64,000 bases of DNA from Candolleomyces eurysporus (taxonomy: Eukaryota > Basidiomycota > Agaricomycetes > Agaricales > Psathyrellaceae): positions 43,766-107,765 of the forward strand of contig JANBPK010000782.1 in assembly GCA_027579435.1 (NCBI GenBank), given 5' to 3'. The stretch's first letter is position 1, and each line of letters opens with the position of its first letter. This document shows, in pieces, positions 32,602 through 43,605 of this stretch. Under the pieces are notes generated by a model. It ran no database searches and was not told the origin of the DNA. It saw nothing but the letters and a program-made list of their open reading frames with translations. The position numbers and the translations under genes were made by a program.

Positions 32602-34646
32602 TTATTTAATCAGAGCAGCGGGACACCGTGCTGCGGTGGCTGCAGGAAATCGTGAGAAAACGTCCAGGAGAGCCCAAGGATTACGTACCGGACCCTCTAA
32701 TTCCCATGTATCAACCGAGCCATCTCCAATGACCTGGGGCTCCACCTCGTACCCCTCCGCTTTGAGTTGCATCATAAATTCATCCCCACCATCTGCGGGC
32801 TTCTGTTGCTTGGGTTCCGGGGCGGATCCACGATCCGTCTTCGGTCTGGCTGTCCACGCCCTAACGTCCGGGTGTCGCGCAGACGTGGAAGATTCACTCT
32901 CGAGCTTTTCCATCTCGGCTTGCGCGTCCTCCAGATCCTCATCCGAATATTCTCTCTCCATCCGTGATGCGAAATTATACAGTTCGCGGAGGAACGCGAG
33001 GAGCTCATACCGTTTGTTGAGATTGAAGATTCGAGGTGTTGTGTATTTGACCTAGGACAGGTTAGAGTTTATATTTGGTGAGGGTAAGCCACACACTTTG
33101 TCATCGTTGCCCTTATCCTGATAGACAATGCTTCGTTCTACCTCTCCATTATTGTTGATGTATGCCGTCAATAGACGGAAGTTTTTCGCTACCTTGTGCT
33201 TCTTCAAAAGCGTGTTTGAAAATTTCACAACGTACGCTGCTTGAAGCAACATGTGGTTCCTATCGGCCTTGTTTTTCTGTGATTGGACTTCCCCAATGAA
33301 CTGGAATAATCGCCCATATGTGAATAGGAAATCGCTTCTCGGATGATACGAAAAGACTGCTTCGTCGACTTGAATGAACATCTTGAACGGCCAATTGAAT
33401 GTAGCGCTAACAAAGTGCATCAATTCAACGGAACCTGGAGCTCGGAAAGACGGAGTACTCACAACTTGAAGCTGAAATTAGGGCGCCTCCTCAAGCCGAA
33501 TGCAAATGGAAAGAAGATGGCGGCATTGGCCAAATTTTCGTCATAACGATCCTTTGGATCCGTGTTCAGCGCTGAGGAAAATCTGCTGTCCCACACCATC
33601 TGCATATGATGGAGCTCCGCAAGGCTGCAGGTGTATTTGTAACTGTCAGCTTCGGGATTTATGTCAGACATGGTGATGTCGTGAGATCCCGAGAAGGCGT
33701 TGTCCGAACTGGGCGGGGCGTTGTCGTTCGAATCGGAAGGAGCGTTGTTCGAATCGGAAGGAGCGTTGTCGTTCGAATCGGAAGGGACGTTGTCGTCCGA
33801 ATCGGAAGGGACGTTGTCGTTCGAATCGGAAGGAGCATTGTCGTCCGAATCAGAGGCAGCACCCTCTTTTAACAGTGATTCTAGCTGAGCGTTAGTCGCT
33901 ACCACTTCGAACTCGTTTCAGCAATGAAGAAAGCCCCATCAAGAGAGAAAGAACAGACTTTTATCCAAAGAACGGTTCGCTAGGCCACGATCGATGTAAC
34001 GGAACTGACCGAGCTCTTTCTCGAAACTTCGAATGGGATCTTCCGGGTTCTCCTCTTCAATAACTTTACTCAACTTCAGGTCCTCCTGTGTAACGACGCC
34101 TCGTTGATTTGCGGACATGGCCAAGTGGCGGTGGTCTTTGTGTAGGGCCTTGAGATGAAGACTTTCCGAAACATCCTTGCCTTGCAGAAGATAAACGTCA
34201 ATGAAGAGATGGTGTCAGGAAGATCACTTACCCTGGGTTTTTGAGACTGAGAAGAGAAACGTCAACAAGGAGATGGTGTCAGGAGAATAGCACTTACCGT
34301 GGTGTTCTGGGACTGACTTGGTAATGGTGGCGATGATGAGGACCTCGTCGCTCTTTATCGTCAAGTCCGCTACCTCCTTTTCGGGGCGAATGTCTTCGAG
34401 TTTGCCGGCTTTTCCTAGTTGTGGAATCTTGTCTTTTAATTCATGTTTGACACTGAGATATTCTTGAGATCTTAATATCACAAGGTGTTTTCGCTTGTGG
34501 AAGTCGTTCTCGAGCTGCAACTTTAGGTCGTCGACAATATCTGAGCGTTGAACTCGGACTCGCGTTGCTTGGGTAGTCGGGACGAGCTCTGTCCTGGAGC
34601 CTTCGGCGCAGATGCACCAGATGGACAGGGCGTCCGAATTGGACAT
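32602..34646 (-). CDS. Crinkler-like protein, tentative
   Basis: Multi-exon gene: 34646-34298 (start MSNSDALSIWCICAEGSR), about 34175-33950, about 33905-33460, about 33440-33090 and about 33050-32602 (ending AARCPAALIK). The first exon has a beta-grasp-like pattern (SIWCICAEG, then IVDDLKLQLE) that resembles the N-terminal domain of Crinkler (CRN) proteins and ubiquitin-like folds; fungal CRN homologues outside oomycetes are known. An internal 24-base repeat encodes NAPSDSND units. The C-terminal part is alpha/beta with RLLTAYINNNGEVERSIVYQ and then an acidic, coiled-coil-prone segment. No catalytic motif is visible. An alternative is an unrelated ubiquitin-like adaptor. Exon edges between 33.4 and 33.1 kb were not all verified. 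Confidence 0.5.
33717..33860 (-). repeat. 24-bp coding minisatellite (NAPSDSND)
   Basis: About six tandem copies of a 24-base unit, one of them shortened to 21 bases, encode Asn-Ala/Val-Pro-Ser-Asp-Ser-Asn/Asp-Asp on the minus strand within the Crinkler-like gene. The unit length keeps the frame, so copy number can vary without destroying the protein. The resulting segment is acidic and disordered. Confidence 0.85.
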
Positions 34647-35104
34647 GATGGCGGTGAGCAGCAGAGAATAGGCCTTCCAAATAACAGGAAATTACGATGA
34701 CGAAATTGCCGTGCCAAAAAAGTGATAATTTTCCCACGTATTCATAGAGGAAAGACCTAGAAATTAATGACGCCTACAGACTGCTCAAAATCACTCATCT
34801 GGAGTGCGGAAAGCTCACCAAAAATAGTGTGTTTCACCTCTAAAATTTCCACTGATAGGTGTGCATCTCATGAAGGAATAGGTATTTCTCCAACAGGGTT
34901 TCACTAACATCATGTAAGAGCTACAGAAGAAGAACGATGGAGAATGGAGAGAAGTGACGTGGAGAATAGGGAGGCGAGTCTGAGATGGTGTTTTGTGCAG
35001 TCCCGTGACCCTGGATCCAGCGGAAAGTTGCGTATTTGCAACTCTACAGGACCCTGTCCTCCTCGTACCTGGTCACGTGAAGTGGGAAATGGCCTCCGCA
35101 GGCA
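34647..35104. promoter_or_regulatory. Upstream region of the Crinkler-like gene
   Basis: No coding signature. It should contain the minus-strand promoter of the gene starting at 34646; I see no clear TATA element. Confidence 0.3.
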
Positions 35105-36905
35105 GGAGCAGCCAGGTCCAACGCGAGTTGAAAAGATATCCCTGAAACTGTGCGGATGGCTGTTATAAGGGATCTATTAACGCTCTCCTGCGTTGCGCAT
35201 ACCGAGCTTATGCATCGGCCTGATCTGAGGCACGCCACATTGACACTTGGGCTGCATTTAACTTTCATTTACCAGCTAGTATCACATTCATTCTCGGTCA
35301 CCAGCGGGCAGTGCGTTCATTCAACCACCACAGCTTACCATCGTCGCCGGATCCAAGTAACCTGCTTCTCCCATGGATCCCGCACGGAGCTAGGAATAGG
35401 ATGAACCAGGAGCAAGGTGGGTGCTGAACGTTGAATCTCAACCAACTCGCAATCAACGATTTACTGTACGCTTCGAGACTACTGTAAATTTTGTGACGGC
35501 TCTTGATTTCATATACGCGGGCATCACAAAGGTGTGCTCCTTCACATCTTCTGAGGTATGGCGACGATTGCCCATGGTGAAAGTTCAAGAGAGCATTTAT
35601 AAGAGACTTCGAGTTGTAAAACACTGGCAGTTCCGATTGCTGGGTCGACAACGCCGCATCTGTCAGCCTCTCTTTCCTGGTGCGATTCTTTAGTTTTGCT
35701 GATATTTGTTGAGTTGTGGAGCGGTGGCGTATCCAACCAAACACTCAATGGGGTGCAGTTAACAGGGGGATGGAGGCGAATCACGGCTGGAATAATTGCT
35801 CATACTCGGTCCTTCGCCATACCATGGCCATTGGTAGCCGTCGACATGAACAGAGATTCGTTCCATTTCGATAGAATGTGGAATGGCGGTTGGGTGACCT
35901 GGTGGTTGGTCAAATGTGAATGGTACGCCAAATTCAGTATGGCCCGCGGACCATGTTGGTTTGTACAGCTCCGAAAGTAACATCAGAAGCGGAAGAACGT
36001 GAGATCTGGTCTATTGCTTTTTGGTTAGCTGTAAGGCTACTTAGGCGGGATCTCTCTGTCTCGAGTCGTCCGGGATAGGATAGATAAGACTGAGGTGCTG
36101 ATAAGCATCAGTGAGCACTCCTAGACAAGTCACCTGTCGCAAATACTTGACAGTCAATTTTGCATTCAGTGGGCTGGGTCCTGCGCGATACACATTGATT
36201 TTTTTTTAATCGCAGGCGGAGAGAAAGTCGAGGGAGGAGTGAACGCAGGGGAGCAACGATATTCGACAGTGGGAACGCGTATCGAGCTCGAGGATGTCTC
36301 GTTTGGGCTGTTGTCCACCATTGAATCACTGGGGCGCTCAGACTCGGAAGCTATCGGATAACACTAGTGCGGAATGGGCAGAGAGGCATTTTATAAAGGC
36401 TTGACCGAAGAAAAGAGCACGAAGGAAGGGAAACTGGGCAGAATATCGGCAAAAGCTTGCAATTGGCGAGGGAGAGAGATGTACTTGATGAAATGGACCC
36501 TTGCACTTTCACTTGAGGGATGCATCACCCTCGAAAATCCTCGTTTCACACAGAGATATATATTTACCGCTATCAAATGTCCTTGAGAGAGCGAACGTGG
36601 ATTTTCGTATATCTACCTTCGTCCGCGGTCGGGGACTGACGCTAGCCCTGGCGCCGCTGCGATGGTCGTGAACAGCATCTTCTTCTGACCTGGATTCGTG
36701 CGAACAAGCCAAATTCTCCGGGAAAGTAGTAATAAAAACTTGAGACAGAAAGACGGATTATCGTGACCCCCGTAAGTAAGTACACCAGTCAACTAGCTGG
36801 ATTACCTCGACGCGATAACGAGCTAGGAGACGAAAATACTTGGGTGCGGTACTTTACGACTCAATAGCCTTCTGAAATGATTATAAGGTGCATAAATAGC
36901 CCGAC
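35105..36905. repeat. Diverged duplication of non-coding DNA, copy 2
   Basis: Partner of 25880-27380. Between its shared blocks, 35260-36020 contains about 750 bases not found in the partner, with open frames (for example 35759-35983 minus, with HTEFGVPFTFDQPPGHPTA) that have no recognisable domain. The duplication ends in the words cataaatagcccgacatgag, 50 bases before the stop codon of the DUF6533 gene. Confidence 0.7.
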
Positions 36906-36958
36906 ATGAGCGCGTACACAAAACAGCCTACACCAGACACTCGCCCTTCTCCTTCTCC

Positions 36959-38955
36959 TCATCGAATCCACCTGCCGCTACCACCGAGCTGCCAGTATGT
37001 TCCCCNTGGATTGGCAGTAACACCACCCAGTTCGACGGCTGGAGCAGACGTTCCGACACCGATGCTAGTTTCTTCACCCGCGAAGTGCATAGAGCCTAAT
37101 GGTCTGGTTGTGATAACAGTTGGCGTTCCTGAGCCTCCAAGGCGGCGCAAGTTCAGCAGCATGTGCGAGCCCTACACGTTAATAGAGATCAGTGGGCGCT
37201 CCAGGGAATTGACGTCAAGAAATAGACTCACAGCGAACGAGCACATAGAGTAGTACCATCTATTCGATAGGGAATTCGGGATTCAGTATGATGTTGCCTC
37301 GGGTAAAATGAAGAACGTACGGCTGGAAAGGCATGGCATAGAATGATTCCTTGTACACTGAGATTATCGCACCCACAGTGAGCGTCGCTGAAAGGGCAGA
37401 TTGAGGATTGCAATAGCTTCAGAAAAAGCCCTTGGGATTTGACGCACCTGTCACACTATCCTCATTTTTTCAGTCTAGTCCCAAAAAAAAGAGATTGCAT
37501 GCTTGAAACTCACATCAGGAAAAAGAACGCTCCATCACGAACAAACACAGCGAGTATTGGAGAGATATATCTCATATCCGTGACCAATCTCAGCCTTGAG
37601 ACGCCCGAGACACTAATCTTGTCGATCGATTCTTTGAACTTAATCATTGTCGCTACGAAGAAGACAACTGCGAAAGCAGCACGTCAGCGGAGGGCTAGTG
37701 GAATCAAGCAAAGATGAAGTTCACTTGAAACCAAAATCGAGGATAACCTGCAACAAAGATAAGCGCGCATAAGGGGTTCTGTCGGCTCCAACGTAAGGTA
37801 TAGGTTCGGACAGACTTACCAGGCCATCAAAGACACCTTGACCAACGAAACTCCAAGCATTGCAATACATCCTGTCCAACTTCGAACAGGAGGTTGGACG
37901 ACGTTCTTATCGAACCCTCTTCCAATCCAAGCAATTGAGTATGACATGAGCTGGATGTATAAAGCGTCGGATAAGAGGCAAGTCTTGGTCGAAGTCAAAC
38001 GGATTTCACGTACGCCGATTGACGCTGATACAAGATGGCTCGGATGAGCTGCTTTTAAGGAGGATGCGTTGACAACATACCCATACACAGAACAGAAAAG
38101 ATTGCCAGCACTAGGGAGTGCGCATCAGCGATGAAGTCTGAAGGGAGGCGGAGAAAGTTGCCTACCTTTCTTGCTGCGTCCATAGAGCGCGTAGATCCGT
38201 AGGACGAGGACAATGTTAAGGATTACATCACTCATAAAAGTGCCTCCACTGAGTGACAAGGTCAGTCCTCCCATTCAGAGAAGTGAGGCAAAGAATTGCG
38301 AGATGCTGCTCACATTGACATCCACCAAATGTAACTGCGACAGCTGCGAAGCGGGGTCAGTGGAGAAGGCTGGGAGTATTGTCGGCGAATGAGTGCTGGA
38401 CGTACAACTGAGAATGTGCACCGTCAGCTGCTGCTTTCATAAAACACAGAGTTGGATGTACTTACTTCGAGTGAATGCGATCGCGAATCACCAATGAGCC
38501 TCACGCTGGCAGGTTGAAGGAAGATCAGTAGCTTTTCAAAAGCGAAGTCCAAAAGCCCGTCGGACTACGCACATGATGTTGATTACTGCATAGTATCGTG
38601 ACAAGACATAGAGAGGTTTGACGAGTCCCCACCGACCGCTAGTCGGGGTGTTCAGTTGATTCTGACCTTGCGTTGCATACGATGAAGAACAAGTTACCGC
38701 CATATAAATTTGATCTGGAGAAGAGATGAGAGGTGGTATACATTTGTGGTTGAATGAAGAATCGCATCGAATGACTTACCTCGTCCTCTAGGTTCGACAG
38801 AACGTCACAGAGAAGGAATGTAAGCGCTGCGGCTAGAGGAAGCGACGGACTCTCATCAGCGTGATCCGGGAATGGATGACTCTACGCTCACCTTCTGAGT
38901 ACCCTGCGTCCTTATTTACCTGTAAAGCATGATATAACGTCTGAAGTGCGTCCAT
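36959..38955 (-). CDS. DUF6533-domain seven-helix membrane protein
   Basis: Many-exon gene of a very large Agaricomycete family of multi-pass membrane proteins with unknown function. Start ATG at 38955 (MDALQTLYHALQ). Diagnostic pieces in order: FLLCDVLSNLEDE and IKFIW, then RWGLVKPLYVLSRYYAVINI (about 38640-38575, the DUF6533 signature 'W....K.LY..SRY'), CRSYIWWMSM (about 38345), DVILNIVLVLRIYALYGRSK (about 38230-38175, the conserved LR.YALYGR motif after helix 4), further hydrophobic exons at 38.1-37.2 kb, and a Gly/Thr-rich cytoplasmic tail ending GSGRWIR at 36959. Introns are 45-80 bases. Only part of the exon chain was verified, and an N lies in the tail at 37006. Reading frames look intact. 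Confidence 0.75.
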
Positions 38956-40167
38956 CGCGAACGAGAGAGGACAGTCTAAGGGCCCAGAGCTGGGATCCAA
39001 CCTCAAAGACGCCCGACTTTCTTATAACCAGGTTAAATACATTTGGAGCTCACCGAGGTAGGCCACTGGGGGCGTCGAGCGTATGGATTGAGCTCGAGCT
39101 CTATCATTAGAATAAGGTTTGCGCGAAGTTTTATTGAGTGTATTGTTGTCGACAAAGCCGTCGAAAGAGATCAGTCAACTCCCGCGGGGCAGTGCCGGGC
39201 TAGACATGTTTAGAAGGGCCAAATGAAAAGTCACTCTGAACTCAATCCAATTGGTGACGGAAAAAAGCCGACTGTTCCATGTGTCAGTCCCGGGGTCGAA
39301 TACAACATCACCTTTTGGGTTCGACGCGTAGGTTAACACACCCATTATAGTTCTAGCGCTCAGGTCACAGCCGGCGAACTGTGGGCAGGGACCTTCAACG
39401 ATAAGCTTGTGAAAGCCGCTAGTAAACTGGTGCTGCGAGAGTCACGGAGGTGAGGAACAACCTGTCTGCGTTCTGAATCACCGGGTGATTTCCCGTATCA
39501 ATCTATTACGAATAGACCTCTCGTAGACACCAAGGTTCGTGATGGATAATCTTCGTCAGAGCTCCATTCACCCCTGACAGGGCTATGTTGTTTTCAGGAG
39601 TGATGGACATGATTGGTTGACACGATGTTCGCCAACTCATATCTATAGTCAATCAATACGACTTGAATTGGAAGAAGTTGTTGATAATCATAATGAGAAG
39701 GCAGCCAGGAATAGAAGAGAACGTAACTCAGAACCAGCTACAGCGAAGATGCAGTCCCAGACAGCCCATGTCTCGCCGATGGCAGCTCTTTACGCGTCCA
39801 CAAGATCTCCACCAGAATCAAGGTTGTGAAATTCGGAGGTTCATTCGTGGATATGCCCAATGCCAAAGCACACAGGTAAGACTTGGGATGTTCGTTTTCG
39901 AGAGGTAGCTAAATCTTTGGTACTTTGCAATCAAAGCCCCACCCGAGCTAGCTGGAACCGAAACGCTTTCGATGAGATCCAGACATGGAATCTCAGTGGA
40001 GAGGTGACGTACAGCTGACTTTGGCCTGGTCGACTCGCTGACATCCTTCACCCAGGGGTAGCAGACACACGACCATAGCATATCTAGCTTTTCGGGGGCG
40101 GGGGCGGAGCCTAGGAATCATTCGTAAACTAAACGCACAGCGAGAAGAATGGTCGTACACTGGGGTG
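38956..40167. other. Intergenic region without a clear gene
   Basis: Open frames at 39617-39908 (plus) and 39818-40081 (minus) overlap each other and show no motif or splice partners. Part of this region must hold the promoter of the DUF6533 gene. No repeat or RNA gene is evident. Confidence 0.4.
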
Positions 40168-40988
40168 TCAGAACCCTGGCATTCCAAATCCACCCATCAA
40201 CAACACCGGGATCGCAATGACACCGCATAGCTGAAGCGCTCGAATTAACACCGACTCGTTCCGCAGTCTGTCGGCTTCCTTGTAGAAATCTTCTGTCCTC
40301 TTCCGTGAGCCTTTGAGATGATCGTGCTGTGGGTTTGGCCCATGGCGGCGGGGCCGGGACGCGTGAAAGTCGTAGTCTGGAGGTGGCTCCTTTGTACGGC
40401 GGAAAGGATTGGATGAAGCAGTTCCGGTGTACGTTCCTCGTGCTGTCCGAGCGGTGTAGGAGTACTTCCAGGCATACGTTGCCTTCGGATTCTTAGATGG
40501 TGGAGCGTGGGGTGTGTAACGACCAAATGGGTCGCTGGAGGGTCCACGGTGTAGCAAGCTCCGGTCGTAGGCTCTCCTGGAGTTCAAATATGTATGTGCT
40601 TCGAAAGTTGAGACACATGATTACGAACCGTTCCCTGTCATTACTCAGAATCTGATACGCCTCGTTTACTTTCCGAAAGTTGTCTGGGGATTTTGGGTCT
40701 TTCGACAGATCTGGGTGGTGTTGTTTACTGAGCTAGATGCTCCGTTAGCCGCTACATCAGTTTGTTATATGTGACTGTTCCGACCCTATAGAAACTGGAC
40801 TATAAAATGTTGCTCAGATATCTTGTTGTGGTTCAAACCAAGGGGCGACGAACCTTTATCTGGGCCTTTGAGGCATCCTGTGGTAGTCCGAGCGTTTCAT
40901 AATGAGATCTTCGTATGCATGTTGTAGAGAGCTGCCTCTTTTGGGGTTTTCGCCTAAGCACTCCCTTCGTGGACGCCGCTGGTCTCAT
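40168..40988 (-). CDS. DnaJ-domain protein, mitochondrial type, one C-terminal helix
   Basis: Four exons on the minus strand: 40988-40854, 40799-40785 (15 bases), 40732-40629 and 40576-40168; total 663 bases, 220 residues. The N-terminus ([20 protein letters not shown], followed by STTCIRRS) is basic and Ser/Thr-rich, like a mitochondrial presequence. The J-domain follows: [22 protein letters not shown] from the microexon, then [12 protein letters not shown] with the essential HPD, and helices III-IV ending RRAYDRS. J-proteins stimulate Hsp70 ATPase through HPD. A Pro/Arg-rich middle and a terminal helix, [20 protein letters not shown], suggest anchoring in the inner mitochondrial membrane. 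The gene is divergent from the P450, with 411 bases between the two start codons. Confidence 0.85.
40785..40799 (-). other. 15-base microexon of the DnaJ gene
   Basis: The stretch between a TAG acceptor and a GTCGGA donor encodes SSFYR. Without it the J-domain would jump from QIK to LSKQHHPD and lose five residues of helix II that J-domains normally have (compare KAQIK..FY.LSK.HHPD). Because 15 is a multiple of three, skipping keeps the frame. Confidence 0.7.
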
Positions 40989-41399
40989 GGAGTTGAGCGA
41001 GGTGTTGGTCGGCGCGAAGAGTTGGGGCTGTCGGTGACGTAGCCGGATTTGGTCATCACGACGCGGCCCGATGCCGGCCCGAGCAGTTTCTCATCTGAGC
41101 ATCGCGTCCCTCTGCTCTTTCCCGTCGCTTTCCTTTGTCAAGGTGCCAACTCTTTCGTCGTGTTGTCAATGGGCCGCTCTAAAACCAATTGAGCCACCAC
41201 CTCTCTTGCTTCCGCGTGTTTGATTGGCCAACGAGCCACCGCAGCGCGCTTTAGCCTTTGCCTATCATGGGTCTGAGAGTTTCCGCACAAAGAAGGGCAT
41301 TATGATTAAGTTCAACCACCTTACCGCCAACGGTATTTATACCTACATTTACAGACCGCTATCCATTGCCAGGCCCTCTTCTGACGACAATACCTTGCG
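40989..41399. promoter_or_regulatory. Shared divergent promoter region (DnaJ / P450)
   Basis: The 411 bases separate two divergent start codons. A TATA-like tatttatac at about 41335-41343 precedes the P450 start by about 60 bases. No obvious element is seen on the DnaJ side. Confidence 0.5.
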
Positions 41400-43344
41400 A
41401 TGGGAGCTCAGAGCGACATCTATCGGAATCTTGCTGGGCGATTCGAGTACGAGCAGGTCTTGATTGCTGCGGGGACGCTGTTCATCGTGGCGGTCACTGG
41501 CCTAGCAGTCTGGAGGCTTTACTTCCATCAATTGGCTCGCTTCCCAGGGCCAAAGATTGCTGCGTTGACCGACTACTACGTGACTTACTACGACCTCGTC
41601 AAGTATGGTGCAACAGTTCACCAATTGGAGGTTCTCCACCAGAGATACGGTGGGTAGAGACCGGATTGCAACGAATGAGGAGCTCACTAGGTTCATTTGT
41701 CCCCGTTCAAGGCCCCGTCGTTCGGATTGGCCCAAACAAGGTGAGTAGCCATCTTCAGCCCCTAACCTGCCCGTTTCTCATCTTCCGGTTCCAAGTTACA
41801 TTTCTCCGACCTAAAGGCCTTTGACGACATCTATCGTAACAATAGATTTATCAAGGACCGCTGGTTCTATGATTGCTTTCTTGAACAAGAATCTTCCTTC
41901 GGATACATCGACCAGCGGCTAGCAAAGGAGCGCAAAGACATCCTACGGCCACTATTCTCCAGAACGGGGGTTCTCAGACTTGAACACGTCATTCAGGATG
42001 CCGTATGTGCTGCATAAAACCCTCAAATAATATTGTCTTATAATGAAGACAGGTGGACCGCTTCATCGACACGCTTGGAATATTGACCTCATCGAAAGAG
42101 CCCATCGACCTCCACCTCGGGTTCATGGCTATCTCGATGGAGATAATAACAACCTACTGCTTCGCCAAATCCTATAATACCATCTCCTCCCCCGGTTTTC
42201 GCCATCCCGTCTCCATCTCGCTGCTCGAAACGAGCTTCCCGCTATTCCTCATGCAACATTTCCCCATTCTGACTCCATTTCTCATGGGCATGCCTCCATG
42301 GCTCGCTCGGGTTGTATCTCCGGGTGCTTACCACTTTCAAAGATTTCGCCAGAGCTTGGAAGATCAAGTCGACGAAATACTGAATGACCCCACGTCGTTG
42401 GATCGAGCCGAGCACGAGATCATCTATCACCACTTGTTGAATCCAAAGACAGGCGCGCCGCCTCCAGAACACTCCTCACTGATAGCTGAGGCATCTGTTA
42501 TGGTCGCCGCTGGAAGCGACACAGTCGCCAATACGTGTATGATGGGCGTTTTCCGTACCCTTAGCGATAAGAACATTGAGCAGAAGCTCAGGCAGGAATT
42601 GGCGGAAGCATGGCCGGAAGTTGATGAGCGGATGTCGCTCGAAAGGTTGGAGAAGCTTCCATATCTCGTACGTCCTTCTGTTCGCGATCGAACACGATTT
42701 TGACAAAATCGTCGTGATTCCGTCGAGGATAGACAGCAGTCATCAAAGAGTCGCTTCGACTTTCCCATGGCGTTGTGTCCCCACTTCCCCGTATTGTTCC
42801 ACACGAAACTCGGATTGGTGACGTAGTTGTTCCTCAAAGCGTAAGTCTTCGAATAATGGAAGACGTCATCTTCCTGATCTGTTCGCACAGACGATAGTAG
42901 GAATGGGTCAGAGCTTCGTCCACCTCAACCCAGACATCTTTCCCAATCCGAAGGCGTTCGACCCTTCGCGATGGTTTGGGAAGAATGCGAGTGACCTCGA
43001 AAGCTATCTTGTACCGTTCTCAAAAGGTCCAAGGTCCTGTTTGGGTCTCAAGTATGTTTCTTCGGCTCGTGACGAAAGCTATGGCTAATGACCCCACCCA
43101 GCCTCGCATGGGCCGAACTTTATCTCATTCTTGGTACTCTATTCCGCAAAGTTGATCTCGAGCTATTTGGGACGCTGTAAGTGGGCTCCTCTCTCCAGAA
43201 GTTCACAGTATTTTCTGACATTGAACAATGGTTCGACACTCTAGCCCGAGTGACTTTGACTGGGGAGCATTCCTCGTCCCTAGGTATCATGGTACCCTTC
43301 GTGTCAAGGTGATCGACGTTCAGGGGACTCGAGAGGTGCAGTAG
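41400..43344 (+). CDS. Cytochrome P450 monooxygenase
   Basis: Eight exons: 41400-41649, 41712-41740, 41796-42002, 42053-42667, 42733-42840, 42891-43051, 43102-43176 and 43245-43344; total 1545 bases, 514 residues, the usual size for a fungal microsomal P450. An N-terminal membrane anchor (VLIAAGTLFIVAVTGLAVW) is followed by RFPGPK. The I-helix oxygen-binding motif is AAGSDTVANT, the K-helix ExxR is KESLR, and the haem-binding loop is PFSKGPRSCLG with the axial Cys. Redox partner would be the ER P450 reductase. The sequence GYIDQRLAKERKDILRPLFS resembles P450s of terpene and other secondary metabolism (trichodiene-oxygenase-like), but no biosynthetic neighbours are present and the substrate is unknown. 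All introns follow GT..AG and no frame break is seen. Confidence 0.93.
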
Positions 43345-43605
43345 ATCGGGATAGTGCTAGGGGGTCGGAGCGACAGATGAATGTATGGATTTAACCTTCA
43401 AAGTGGAAGGTATGAGATACGTCACAGCGGCTGTCATATTGTCTGTAATCAGAGAGATATTGAGCAAAAAAATCCATATATCGGACGTTATAGCATGAAC
43501 CCATCCAGCCTCTTATACAACACCGTGACCATCCAGGTGCTCTCTGACTTACTGTCTATCGTGTGTCCCAGGAGACAGGAACAATTCGGAAGGTGACGTT
43601 TGAAA
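43345..43605. terminator. 3' flank between convergent genes
   Basis: Short AT-richer spacer after the P450 stop (43342-43344) that separates it from the convergent end of the split membrane-protein gene at 43606. It presumably holds both polyadenylation regions; no sharp signal is visible. Confidence 0.4.

Noticed and set aside
33717..33860. Regularly spaced repeats that could recall a CRISPR array.
   Set aside because: Units are head-to-tail without spacers, keep the reading frame, and the genome is eukaryotic.
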